A stretch of DNA of 64,000 bases from Amphiura filiformis (taxonomy: Eukaryota > Echinodermata > Ophiuroidea > Amphilepidida > Amphiuridae). The notes beneath the pieces are model-generated. The model was given only the letters and a program-made list of their open reading frames with translations. It was not told the DNA's origin and did no database searches. Below are positions 48,404 through 62,200 of this stretch, piece by piece; position 1 is the stretch's first letter; every line of letters begins with the position of its first letter. The translations under genes and the position numbers were made by a program. The stretch covers positions 45,525,613-45,589,612 of the forward strand of contig NC_092637.1 of assembly GCF_039555335.1 (NCBI RefSeq), in the 5' to 3' direction.

Positions 48404-48813
48404 ACGTAGGCTTACATATATACTTTATAGGTCTTCTTTATAGTTTCACCATAATTCTAATAATCATTTTACCTTTTCTTTGCTTATCTTTCAAACCATG
48501 GAATACCGAACATATTTAAAGAATTTAAAAACACAACATCATATTAATACTTTAAAATATCAATATTAGTCTTAAAAAAGTTTGTTTCTTGTGGGTGAAT
48601 CACATCCAAGATGTTAAAAAATGACTTTTTTAAATATTTGATATTTGTTATTGATTTCATCTATGAGAAAACTAGTTTAAAATATTGTTTTCTTACACAT
48701 ATTATGCATAAAAATGTAATATTTGTTCCTGGATTTCTCATATAAAAATGAAATTACACCCTTAAATGAAATGTACACCACCTACATAAAACAAACTTTG
48801 ATATAATGTATCT

Positions 48814-48989
48814 AATCTCAAGTTGAGAGTAATGCCATGTTGGATTTCGCAGTGGCAGATTTGAATCAACACCTTGACAGCGGTGGTATGGACAAATTGT
48901 CCTTCTACGCATGTTTATATGCCAGCGGGACTAGATTCGAATATGCTACTGCGAAATCAAACATACCGTTATTCTCAACTTGAGATGAG
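48814..48989. mobile_element. Palindromic MITE, TCTCAAGTTGAGAGTAA ends
   Basis: The left end ATCTCAAGTTGAGAGTAA pairs with the right end TTATTCTCAACTTGAGAT. Inner arms share TTTCGCAGTGGCA / GCTACTGCGAAA. Confidence 0.75.
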
Positions 48990-49008
48990 ACACACTATAG
49001 ACTTACCT

Positions 49009-49220
49009 TAACCCCATGAAAACTACCTGGTGATTGGCCAAAATGAATATCATATCCAATTTTGAACCAATCAAGGAGTGTATTAATAGGATCATCAGCA
49101 AATTTAAGTTTGACCATAAATAGTTTAAAGCCTAGTCATAATTGGCAATTGAAATGAGCGTTTCAAGTTATCAACCAATCAGAAATGCTGTTAGATGACC
49201 AGTAGTGTCCAGGGGGTTAA
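49009..49220. mobile_element. MITE, TTAACCCC family, copy 4 (complete)
   Basis: Starts TTAACCCCATGAAAACTACC and ends GTGTCCAGGGGGTTAA. Internal phrase AATTTTGAACCAATCAAGGA is shared with the copy at 39522. Confidence 0.75.
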
Positions 49221-49408
49221 AAATATTAATACATAGAATACACACTAAGATATTCAAAGGGGCACCTTATTTTGTTACAAATGGGACAATATTAATACAT
49301 TAAAAAATGGATAATACATTTATTGCCAATAGAATCACAAATTTACTGCACTATTTTATCAACTTTTTCAATTCTCCTTAAAATGGAGACAGTCACAACA
49401 TTATATTT

Positions 49409-49551
49409 CGTTGTTGGGCAGGAAAAACCTCATGTGTCATTGGCCCCTGAACATGTTTAAAGCAAAACCTCCTATGTAACCTTGTGGCAGTTTTGTTTTA
49501 AACATGTTCAAGGGCCACAAGTACATAGGCGGTTTTTGCTGCCCAGCAACG
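49409..49551. repeat. Foldback repeat
   Basis: Arms CGTTGTTGGGCAGGAAAAAC...TGAACATGTTTAAAG and their complement CTTTAAACATG-like / CTGCCCAGCAACG. 143 bp overall. Confidence 0.7.
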
Positions 49552-49574
49552 TTTGTAAATTCATGACCTGAGAA

Positions 49575-49770
49575 TTGGGCTATTCTGGTTAATATCCACA
49601 CACCCCCTGTAGAAGACATGACCTTAATCTTCCACACAGGGAGTGTGAATTTCAAATGTAGCTACCTGAATGGGTGGCTCCATTTGAAATCTACACCCCC
49701 TGTTTGGGATATTAAGATCATGTCTTCCATAGGGGTGTATGGACTTCAACTGGAATTGCCCAACAAGGCT
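49575..49770. mobile_element. Palindromic MITE, GGAAGACATGACCTT family, copy 2
   Basis: Left GGGCTATTCTGGTTAATATC pairs with right CTTCAACTGGAATTGCCC; inner AGAAGACATGACCTTAATC pairs with GATCATGTCTTCC. Confidence 0.75.
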
Positions 49771-52421
49771 CTGACTGGCACCTGCATGTCGCTCTCAATT
49801 TTGCATAGAAAATTAGTAAGCAATGAGACTTTTTTTCAGAAATAGTAGTGCCAGTTGGAGCCTTGTAAGTCTTAGATTCTGAAAAATTATCACAATTCTG
49901 GACTTTTACTAATTACATTATCTAGACCTTTCACAATAACCATTATAATCCTAAAGGATGTCATCTTTTCACAAAGAGCTCATTTTATTTTCATGGGCTT
50001 AGTTACAACTTACAACATCTAAATATCTCAATACTTTTAGCTTTCAAATACCAATTATACCATCTCTTTAGAGGTACGCCATTATTTCTAAAAATTCATT
50101 TTAGGATCCACTTGCTTAGCAAGCTTGAGTAAAAATATTCAAACAATGCCCCAAAATTCACTTTAGAGGGGCTAACATCCACTTTTTACATTCAACCCAA
50201 TTGATTTCCAACAAAGGTCTACACTGTGGAAGTCCTGCACCAGCCTCTCTCATGAAGTTTGGTTACAGGCCTGATCCCAGCTAAATGCTGGTACTGACTC
50301 TTTCATGCATTTTAAACTTGTCAAAATATGACCAGATTTCCTATTGCTGCCAACCTCAGAGATACACCGCTGCCCAGCTACTCTGTGGCTACTCTAGAGT
50401 ACCAGTGCAGTACCAATCCAGTACCAGTGTGTGCACCCTGTGTGTGCACTGTACATGAGATTCTGAATCTAATGTGTGTACTCTTGAGTACCCTCCAGGT
50501 TCTCTTAGTACCAATGATGTAGCTAGGAAGTAGTGTATCTCTAGGGTGGCAGCAAATACTGAGGAATCTGGTACTGTATTACAAGTACAATGCATAAACA
50601 ATCATACTCCCAAATTGCGTTATTTGCCATGTCCAAATCCATTTCTTTTTCATTAAAACTACTGGTAAGAAATGCAACAATACTTGTTTTTAAACACACA
50701 CATTGGGAACCAAAGTTACGCAAATCTTTGGAGTAAAAATCTTCCTATTTGACTCTAATAACAAATGATTAACAGTACTCTTAACTGTAAGAAAACACAG
50801 TATTTAAATAGTATCATAAGATTGAAAATACATCAATTCAACATGGAATATCATCAGAAAAGCCCTAGTATTACTAAAACACAAGGGAACATTACTTTTT
50901 TTGGCAGTGTAAAATTTTATAGGGCTAGATTTTTTAGATTTTTTTTTCTGCAAAGATGAAAGATTAACATAGAACAATGTCAAGCTAGTTTTGTGGTTCT
51001 AAACTGTCTTCTGACAAAAATTCTCTTTCACACACAAATTCTCTTTTGTGTGTATTAACTCAACTTTAAGTGAAGTACAGCACAATCAAGACAACTTCCA
51101 ACACACTTGTGACAATAATTGTGTCCCCAACACTGGTCAAAGCTTGAGGGAATGGAGAATTTCTGAGTACTCCCTCCCTAACAGTGACTTCAGTCACTTG
51201 ACTCGACTCAAATCGAGATAAATGACTTGACTCAACCATAAAATAACTGACTCGTTACAACTCTGCACACCACCCGCTCATAGATACAATTTGGGAGTCA
51301 AAACATGTCAATTCAGAACCACTCTTCTAGCTTGATGACTGCACTACACTGTTAAAATAGTTGTCTAAAAACTTACACAACTTGTTTAAAAATTTACATA
51401 TCTTTTAAAATGTTTACACAAAGTTGGGTAATATTTTAAACAAGTTATAAACATCAGTTTACAAACAACAGTTGGTTCAGAAAATGTCACTGTGTAATAT
51501 TTTACACAACAGTTTCAACAGCACAGTCAACTCCTAAGGATGCTTTTTTACATACAATAGCATATGAAATGGATCATAATTTTATGGTAAAAATTTTTTA
51601 CACCTCTAAATTTTCTACCAAGAGGACTAGGAAGACTGCTTGGATTTATTTGCTATTGAATGTATACCCTTCTAGTGCAAAAAGGGTGTATGAATATGTA
51701 CTAAACTAGCATCATACTTTCCTTTGCCAATAGCTTAAATTTTATTACATTTGTAAAGAATGGGAAAAAAACACAGCCATTCATTGAAGAAAAAGGTAAA
51801 ATTAAATTTGGCAAAGGGATGTATAAGTCTAGAAAATTAGTTACATATGCATCTGTTTTGCACCAAAGGGCCTGGTATTGGAAGACACTCATCCTTATCG
51901 CAAAGTTCATATGACACTTCTTAGTTGACCCATTTACTCCTAGGAATATCATCCAGAGTTCTATCAAAGAGTATGAGACTACCAAATCACTTTTTGGTAG
52001 GTCAAAAATGAAACTAATCTAAAATTACTTTTCTTAATAACAGAAAACAAAACAGTCAAGCAATAAAGTTATGATAACTTTCTCAATCTGGGAAAAAAGT
52101 TTTTTGTTAGATAATTTCCCTGGTCACAAAATGCCCACACCCTTGTTTGCCTTGTAATAATCTGTAATAATTTCCCCAGAACAAACTATGTAAAATGAAC
52201 TTTGCAATAAGGATGATGATACTATAAGGAACAAAATATTTTTACACAACATAACAACAGGGGGCGACATATAACTGCCATACGATAAAATCAGCCCTTA
52301 TTTGGACGTAAATATTACAATAATTACTGTTCTTATCATCATCTTTATGGTACAAACTTTACACAATAATATTAATACACATTTTTATAACAATAAATCA
52401 AGTCTTCTGTACAGTATATTC
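49771..52421. other. Gene-free stretch downstream of the modular gene
   Basis: AT-rich sequence with repeated CAAC/GTTTACAC phrases at 51355-51510 (ACACAACTTGTTTAAAAATT). It may include the 3' UTR of the gene ending at 52422, but I could not assign a poly(A) signal. No exon seen. Confidence 0.4.
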
Positions 52422-52537
52422 CTAGGTATTTGAGTGTGTGGGATGAGTTGGTGGTTTCAGTTTTCCTTTATCGTGGCGGTGCTTGTTGTGTTTGTTGTAT
52501 CTCTTTGGTGGATCATATGGTACACCTGGTACCAAAG
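52422..52537 (-). CDS. Terminal exon of modular gene: basic tail and stop
   Basis: Acceptor TTTTTCTAG|CTTTGG, entry phase 1. It codes LVPGVPYDPPKRY, a Lys/His-rich stretch (KHNKHRHDKGK) and PTHPTHSNT, then TAG. The tail could bind heparan sulphate (inference from charge only). Confidence 0.8.
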
Positions 52538-55500
52538 CTAGAAAAATAGAGAGAAAAAAAAAACACATTACTTGGGATGTTTACTCAAATAGAGGTTACT
52601 CATTAAGAATTCACCAAAACTTATGAAATAAATGAAAGATGAAAGAATAGATGATAGCTAGATGAAAAAATATTAATTCTTTCAGATTTATGACAAAAAT
52701 GGTTGCTGCCAAAAATAACTTGTTCTGACTCGATCTGGAGTGGTCCAACTGAAAAGTGTTTTTTATTTTTAAATTGAAGTGTCTTAAAATTTGCTTTCCC
52801 AAAAATGGATGAAAGTTTCTGAACTAACTAAATCTGAAGTTAAATCATGATGAATTGCTTTCTTTATCAGCATCTACATGTAGACTATGATTTATTTGTT
52901 TAACTCTCTCCACGCTGGTGTCGACTGCAGACGACAAGTTTCAAAAAAATTCAAAAATTCAAAAATTCCAGAATTGTAAATTTTCATGACCATATTTGGA
53001 ATCAGCATGAAAAATGCATTCAAATGAGTACAAACACGCCTAGTATTGGTTCAGTTGTTCTCAAAATAGTTCTTGATATTTTGAGAAAATATCTCAAAAC
53101 TTGGACTTTTTATTAATATGATATGGCTAGCACGAAGAACATTAAATGATCGCTCTGCATATGTGGAGACACACTTTGGTCCTGGGGCCAGGATCAAACA
53201 AAATGCTCAATGAACCACTGAACCAATACTAGGCTTGTTTGTACTCATTTTAATGCATTTTTCATGCTGATTCCAAATATGGTCATGAAAATTTACAATT
53301 CTGAAATTTTTGAATTTTTACATTTTTTTAAAAACTTGTTGTCTGCAGTTGACACCAGCGTGGAGAGAGTTAACACAGTGCATCATAAAAGAAAACTTTT
53401 TATTACAAGAAAAATTCTTTGTTACCTTCTTGGCAGTAGCGCCCTCTTGTATGTGCAGGACAGAAGCAACTCCCACGTTCACAGCGCCCTCCATGTAAAC
53501 ACATACGACGACATGTGTTTCCTGCAGGGAAAATGATAAAAATGAAAGTTGTAGAAATGGTATTCCACTAACATATTCAACTTTTAAGTAAGACTCTTAT
53601 CCAAACATATTTAATATACAGTTCTTATTAGTTGCTAATTGTAGCAATTATTTCATAACAAAGAAAATAAGCACCAGGATGCCAAATGGAATGCCAAAAC
53701 CTATGCTGAAGTAAATTTTACTGCCCATCAATATACCTAGTACTCAAAGAAAGCATCAATGTGGCCAAATTTGGGCTATTTTGAAGGGGAAAATAGCTAA
53801 AATGCACACACTTCAGATAATTTGTTTCTGCTGAAATCAAAATTGGGCACACTATACCTAAAGTGCCGCAAATGTACCCCAAAACTGGGCACCATCAAAC
53901 ATGGACCCCCATGCTACCGAATAAAGGCTTGACTTTGTCTATTCTTAACCATTAATTTGTGTACAGTACAAACATGCTCACTACTTACTTACCTTTTAAC
54001 ATTAATCCTGCGCTTTCTGTTTCATAGTCTTTATCTGACCTTCTGCCATCCGTACAGCCATTGTCTGATTTGGAGCAGCTACATACACCAGGTTCAATAC
54101 ATATGCTACCAGCAGGACAGCCTGGCCTACAAACAGCTGAAGCAAAAAAGAACAAAAGTTTATGTTACCATGGATACGGAGGAGTATGGTGACAGCAATA
54201 TTCAACATGTTCAACAGCAATATCAGACATTCATTATCCACAAAATTCAACTGCATGATATGAACAGATGCTGTTGAACTGCTGAAAAACTTACATCCAA
54301 AAAGAGTGAACATGTATACCCTTTATGACAGAGCAATCCTTTTTAAAGGAAATTTTATTTGTACTTTTCATTGGCATTACAAGCATTACAATCTTAGTGT
54401 GACACTGTAAAAGAAACCATTTAATTATGTCGCAAAATGTGGCTCAACTTGCCGGATGATGAAGTCGGCTTATGTCCAACCTCTTTTATCTGGCCATGAT
54501 CCAGATAAGTGAACTTGAATCCAAGTTAAGTCTAATGTAGCACCATCACTTTATTATATATACGATAAATTAAGGTAACTTACGTATTTGGCACAGCGCC
54601 CCCTTCCAGTCGTTATTGCATCTACATCTGTTAAATCCTACACATATTCCTCCATTTTCACATGTATTCTCACAATATGGTTCACCTGAAAAAAAGGAAA
54701 CAAATAAAAGTCTTATTTTGGGAAGTTTACTTATTTCCTAATTCGCAAGCTCAATCGGAAATAAATCATTTCCAATTGCGCCTACTTCTCTAGGATCTAT
54801 CAACCTGCAAAACAAACACACAATGATACAGTTTATCTTACCAGGGGAATATTGTTCGTCAGCCGCGAACTACGGACGGACATCGAGGCGGTCAGACCCG
54901 CCTATAACGGGTGTAACTTCGAAGAAGCTAGAAGACCTACTGATAGGTCTGCGATTCATAAAGAATAGTATAACAAGACCTATATGCTAGGTCCACTTAT
55001 CCTTCACTATGCTCTGCTCAAGAAATCGTTTCTTCATTGAAGGCCTAATATAGGCATAGCCTTAAACCATATAACGCCTGTCAACATAGATAATATTTCT
55101 ATGCAGAAAGCAGAAAACATTTACGTCACATGTGTTTATTATAACATAAACTTAAACATTGTTAAACAAATCAATCTATGCCATGCGAATAAGAATAACA
55201 ATTCTTTAGCCCTAAGGAACCAAAGTCCTAACAATCAGAGGATTTGAATTATCTGAATTCTGAGCATCAAACATCTCCCATCTACCCAAATTACTGGACG
55301 GACTGTGACACGGATCAGACACAACCCAAGCTATCACAATTATCATCAAGCATGTCCCATAGGGCCTAGGCCATACGCCATTGGACACTAGTGTTGCACA
55401 CAATCCAAAAAGAGATAACTGAACACAAGTTTTAATAAGCCTCACGGAAAATTAGGCGTCCGTAGTCCTCGGTGCTGGCAACAATCAATGCCTTGATCAC

Positions 55501-56174
55501 ACCACGCTGTACACAATTCATGCGTACCGCTGAATTGACCATTACGTAATCCTCGATCCGCAGGCCTCCAAAGGAAATGTATAAAGGGAAGTTTGGATAA
55601 TCATCAAATCTAACACATTTAGTGCTCAGACACTACTGATCATCTAACAGCATTTCTGATTGGTTGATAACTTGAAATGCTCATTTCAATTGCCAATTAT
55701 GACTAGGCTTTAAACCATTTATGGTCAAACTTGAATTTGCTGATGATCTTATTAATACTCTCTTTGATTGGTACAAATTTGAGCACAATATTCATTTTGG
55801 CCAATCGGCAGGTAGTTCTCATGGGGTTAAAAAGATTCAACTTGATGATGCATTCTTGTCTGCAGGAGATCCAAATCAACATGAAATCAAAATGTTTAGG
55901 AAATAGTTTGCCAGTGGTGAATAGTGATGAGCAGAAACTTTTTCTGTCAATTCATCCAAAACATGCTATACTAAGCACATCATTTTTCCTCATAACAGTG
56001 AGTGGGTTTGAAATGATTATAAAACCTCACATAAGAAAGCGAAACTACCATACACAAAATACTTGCATGCTTCAAAAATTATTGACATTCAGATCAACAT
56101 ATAAAATAAATAACTGATTGAACGAAAAATTTCTCACATGAAAGTGTTAGTCTGATATGAAAAAACAATATAGC

Positions 56175-56232
<58 letters not shown>

Positions 56233-59200
56233 GGAATGGGAGCACTTCAGTACCGTAAGACATGCATGACAGACCTAAAAGAAAACATAGGGCAGTGGTA
56301 TAAAGACTATGCACTGAATTTACAGCACGATTTACCACCATCAAGCTTTATGATTAAGGCCCAGATTAGGGATTGGTTTAGGGAAATTAGGGTTATGATT
56401 AGGATTTGCGTTATTTCAGGATTTAGAGAAATTGCATCATTGTTGCCACTTATTCCAAATTTGCTCAAATAATTGCAATTCTCTCAAACTGAGCATTTGC
56501 AAATGTGCAAGGTATGCTGAGGCCTGTGCTGAGGGTAAAGTCACAAACATCTAAAGGCACACATACAATTACACAAGTATCAAGTGGTAAACGCATACAT
56601 GGTTTGAATTCATTTACCATGCAGGGTGAAAAATCCAGTTCCTCTAATGATCACATTATCATTTTTACTTGGTTTTCCTGTTAGTTTGTCTCAGAAGGAG
56701 AGAAAGTTTGGAAGACAAAAAAATGGAATAACAGAGACAGAGGGGACGAGGTTAGTATTTCTATATTAGTTACAACGGTTACAAATTATTAAGTTGATGT
56801 AGTGGCGTAACTAGGGGAAATATGATTATGTTGGCCTAAATACAATTGTTGTTCATGTAGTTCATTGTGTACAAAAATCTTTGATAATGCTTTAACTATG
56901 ATTCTAAAAGTTTTAACTGACTTTCCGCATAAAAATTCAACTAACCTTGAATTTTCGATGTGCGACACACATCTTCATCAGAAGAAGTCCTATGATGCTG
57001 TGATGGACTTGACCTATTTTGTTGACCATTGGTACCTTTTGGTCGCATGATGGCGTTGTATATAAGACCAAAAGTCAACCGAAAGTGGACACTGGTCAAC
57101 AAAAGGGTAAGTCCATCACAGCATCACAGTACAAGACACTTTTTCTGATGAAGATGTGTGTTACACATCGAAAATTTGTGCTGAAAGTCATTATAAACAA
57201 ATTGTTTAGCATGTATGAACTTACATTCGACCTTTAAACATGAGTAAACCTCAGTTCAGTATCAGTCAAACACAATACCATGATACCACAGAAGTTTGTG
57301 TGTTCAAATCCTAGGCTAGCACATTTCACTGCTGTTTTTCGCCCCGGCTCGTGTGCTGGCTGGGATTTCTTTTAGTCTAGTTATTAATTGTAACACTTTG
57401 AATGGTTAACTGTCCACTCTTTCCTACATAGACAAGACATTTGATATTTATCTTGACCATTTGCACATATATTTTCTATTGTAGGCTCACCACTTTGCAC
57501 AGCATGTTATTATTTATCGACACTTAAAACAATAATAATACACAACAATTAGAAACGGGTTAGTAGTAACAGACAAAAAAATCCTCACAATTTTCTTCCA
57601 CTCACCTTTCGGTCTAATTTCTGATACAATTTTACAGCATACAACTCCGGATGTAAGACCAGCCTGATACGTGCAACTTGGCGTACCACCTTTCTTTTTC
57701 CCATAGTACACATCAATACGGCCCTCTGCTAAGCATGATGAGCGAGCACGCCTTCTTTGGGAACAGTGTCTGCCAAGACCGCCCATGTTGCTTTGCTCAT
57801 TATCATCTTCGCAACTGTGTTGAAGGAAGAAAGAAAAAAAATTAAAAACTTTCTCCTCCTTACACTCCATTAAACCTGGGATTAAGCATTATCATCAATC
57901 TGTTACAAATACAGTGGTTTAATATTTAATTACTACACTCTCAAGGTTTAGTGTTCCACAGGGGTCTCATCATGGTCCCCAACACGAGCACTGTCTCCTA
58001 ACACCACCTATGTTGCTTTAGTCACTATCTGTAAAAGCCAATTTTTAGACAATTTCTATACAGGGACCCCACTTTAAAAAGTAGATGCATCACATTTAAG
58101 AATACAGGGTTTGAATACATCAACTTGATAAAAATTAGTTACCGTAAGTATTTCAGTCTTACATAAAAGGGCCTTCTTCAGAACATAAAATAAATGCATT
58201 GATTTTAATAGTTATTGGAGTCTTAAAATGTACCAAATGTAATGATTACTACAGTACATATCCGTTTGTGTACAGTGGTCACTCTTGAGCTTGCTATAAA
58301 TGGCGGTGCTCATGAGTCACATACAATTATTTAATAGATTTATTTCAATCACCTAAGCTCACTGACAACAAACAAGTTTACTAACCTAGTACATTTTCCA
58401 AAGTTATTAGCAGCGTTATATGCAAAGCACCCATTGATTCCATTAGCAGTCTCCCATGAGATCCTCCTGAGCAATGACGTATCATCTTGGTTACAAACAC
58501 GCCATCCTTCTGCGCATAGCGTCTTGCCCTTCCTGACGTGACCTTTCCAAGCTCCCTCGCAAGCTGCGACATCTTGGAAATTTTTGAGTCCTTCCACAGT
58601 GCCATCTGCACAACCATTCTCTGACTTATCTACTTTCTTCTTATGATCCAGTAAACCTGCATATGATGAACATAAAACAGCACTTGACAAACCTTTTCAA
58701 TAAAACTTTGACATACAAGTTATATGATTATAAGGCCTGGGATTAGGGTTACTAGGCCTTGGATAAGGCCAAAAAAAAAAAGTTGTTTGCTTGCCCTCGT
58801 CCGACCGACCGTCTCGGCAGTCCCGACCGTAGAACTTTTTTTTTTTGAAAAAGTTTTTTTTTTGCGATTTCCCCAAAAATGGCATGTATTTTTCGTCTGA
58901 AAAACCGATGATTTAAAAGAAACGTTGTAAAATACCATATCCTGCATGTTTACGTGTCCGGCTGTACCTGACTGTCAGGTTCCGCAATTTCGTATACCAC
59001 CTCAGCGTCTAAGCTCTAATACAATTTGCTATCCACCTGCACATTTCGGACGGCGCATCTAGGGATGAGTTTATTTACAGGCAAAATATAACCGTGCATA
59101 TCGTGCAAGAATGGATACAATATAGCAGATGTTAAAATATGGTAAAAGTAGATAAAATTTGAAAACAGTTGTACCAGATATTCATTTCTTGTTTATAAAT

Positions 59201-62200
59201 ATTTAGATTCATGATATTTGTTCGTGATCGACTAGGAAGTAACATTGCACTATTTTTTTCAACATGTTTGTTGAGGCTACTTTTATTAAGAGCACAAATC
59301 GCTCGGTATAAATATGATTTCACTTTAAACATGGCGGACACAACACGAGTAGCGCTAGCTGTACAGGTGAAGCAAGGGACCGAACACGCTGATTAATATG
59401 ATAGTTTTGAAAAGCAGAAAACACTACAGGTAGGAGAATTGTACACTTCATTAAACGTAGGGCCTACATGTAGAAGAGCTACAATTGTTTAAGGTGCAAG
59501 TGGCGAGCACAGATGCTGGACCATGGCGTGATGTTGCTGCTAGCCTACGGAAATGCTTTAATTGCATTCGCCGATTCGGTATTCGCCATGTCTGTTTCTG
59601 GGAAACGGAAAAAAAAAAAAAAAAAAAAACCTTTCCCGACCGACCGACCCAATTTTTAAAATCCATTCGAGGGCAAGCAAGCAATTTTTTTTTGGCCTAA
59701 GAGTTACGGTTAGGGTAATTGACCTCTTGATACCAAAGCAGTCAGGTTATACTATGCAGTTTCAAGGTTTGTGTTCCACAACGGCCCAAAATCGCTGGAA
59801 TAATGGCTACAGATGTGGCTTTACTACACTCAAGGTTTAGTGTTCCACAAGGGTCTGACATTGGTCCCAAACTCCTTATTTATACAAATACTGTATATGC
59901 TGTTATTTTTGTGTGCAGAATTTTTTGTGATTTTTGGAAATTTTGCGATGTATTTATTTCTAACTAACATATAAAAAATTTATTTTCGCATGTTGCTATT
60001 TTCGTGCCTGCACGTCCACTCAAAAAATTTTTTGACCAATGTGCTTTCTAATGCTTCACCCGCTGGATTGATTGCTGCACATGTATGTGGCTTTACTATA
60101 CACCCACAGTTTAGTGTTCCACAAGGGTTTGGCATTGGTCCCCAACCTCTTACTTACAAACACACCACACATTATATTTTTCTTACCTGATCCTCCCGTG
60201 ACTTTGACCAATGTGCTTTCTAATGCTTCACCAGCTGGGTTGATTGCTGCACATGTGTAGATACCACCATCTGCTTCAGTCACATCAGATACATATAATG
60301 CTCCTGAAATGGGATAGATGATATATAATAGTATCAATACATTTGGAATTCCTCGGGGATCTTACATTGGTCCATATTTATCATTTGTTTGTATTGTTTA
60401 GCATTCCTATATCAGGAAGCAAGCGATCATTTACCTTACTCACTGGTGAGAAAAGCCCTTGTGATATGACATAAATCCAGTCTAGTGACTACAGCACAAA
60501 CCCCCTAATCACCACATATCCTGAGATTGCCCTTCCCTTTTATTGCATATGACATATGTCCAGTCTAGTGGCTACAAACCATGCGCAAACCCTCTTATCA
60601 CCAGAGCTCCTGAGACTGCCCCCCTCTGATCGAGAAATATTTAGTGACCGCCGAGGCAACAGCTCTTATCAGAGCCCTCTTGATGGGAAAATAAGTTCAA
60701 TCTAGTGCCTAGGGCACAAACTATGCACAAACCCATCACCACAGGTCCCTCATCTAACAGAATAATCAATCATTCAATTAATCGATCAATTGATCAACCA
60801 TTGAATCAATTGACTATTCAATCAATCGATTAACCGACTATATCCAATCAATGAATCAATCAATCAACTCACCTGTTTTAGCAATGATGATCCTTGGTGC
60901 TTCTTCCTCTACAAACATGCCATTATGCATCCACCTGACAATAGGGGCGGGCTCCCGATGTATGACAGTGTATGGTGAGATGTCCTTTGATAGGTACCTT
61001 CATCTTCCCTGGTAATCTTGTGTGGATCACTGGTGCTCGTTCTGATTGAGAAAGGCAAACATTGATATACTGAATACTATGCACTGAAAATTACAATTAG
61101 TCAAATTCGATGAAAAATTTGTCAAACAGGGGATATAAATTTGTCATTCAAGGTAATTTGTCGTTTGACTATAATCACATCTATTCGACAAATTGTACAA
61201 ACTACCAGACAAATCATTTCATTCGCATGACGAATCAAAATTAGTGATTGACAAATTTTAATGATTGACAAATCTGCGTGAACAATATGTATTGGTCATG
61301 ACGAATCCAGTTCGTCAGGAGATGAAGAATTGACAAGTTAATACACATATGACGAATCGTGCCGACAAACTTTGTTTAACACGACTAATTCAATTTTATA
61401 GCTGACAAGTTCCATTGACGAATTATCTAGAAGCAACGGGGTTCCTAGCCTACGTGCAAGACACAGCGTCGCCATTACCAGCATACATGAGCATGCAGGC
61501 GATATACGTGAATCCGGTTCGTGAAATTTGTCATCTGATCTATAGCTTGGACAGGTAAGAATTTGTTTTTTTGCCATGTTTCAATTGTAATATATATTTT
61601 GCACAGTGACTTTTGTGCACTGTAAATGTGACAACTAAGGCTGAAATTTTGGACCAAACCATGAAAACATTGACACGATGATTGATGTACGGCACCACAC
61701 ATGCACACCGTACTGCACTTAAGCTTACCGTGCACAAAAGTCACTGTGCAAATTATTACAGTTGAAACATGGCAAAAAAAAACAAATTCTTTCCTGTCCT
61801 AGCTATAGATCAGATGACGAATTTCACGAACGGATTCATGAATAATCATCTGCATGCTTATTGCATGTAGGCCTATCAGTATGCTGATAATGGCGGCGTG
61901 GTGGCAAATCACTGTCACTAATTTGTTAAGTGACAAATCAAACAAGCAAGCATGACAAGTTATTTTTTCAGCATGACAAATTAATTTTCATGCATGACAA
62001 ATTAATTTTCTTGCATGACAAATTATTTCAGAAATTTGTCGTTTTAGACACTTTTGCATGACAAATCAAAATTAGTCATACGGTGCATGTTCATGACAAA
62101 TTATAGTTTGTCGTGCATATGAATGACAAATTGCATGACAAATTATAGTTTGTCGTTTTAGACATGCCGTATGACAATTTTTTATTTGTCAATTGACTAA

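Noticed and set aside
57310-57370. GTTCAAATCC and a GC patch resembling a tRNA
   Set aside because: No cloverleaf can be drawn; likely chance or a degraded repeat.
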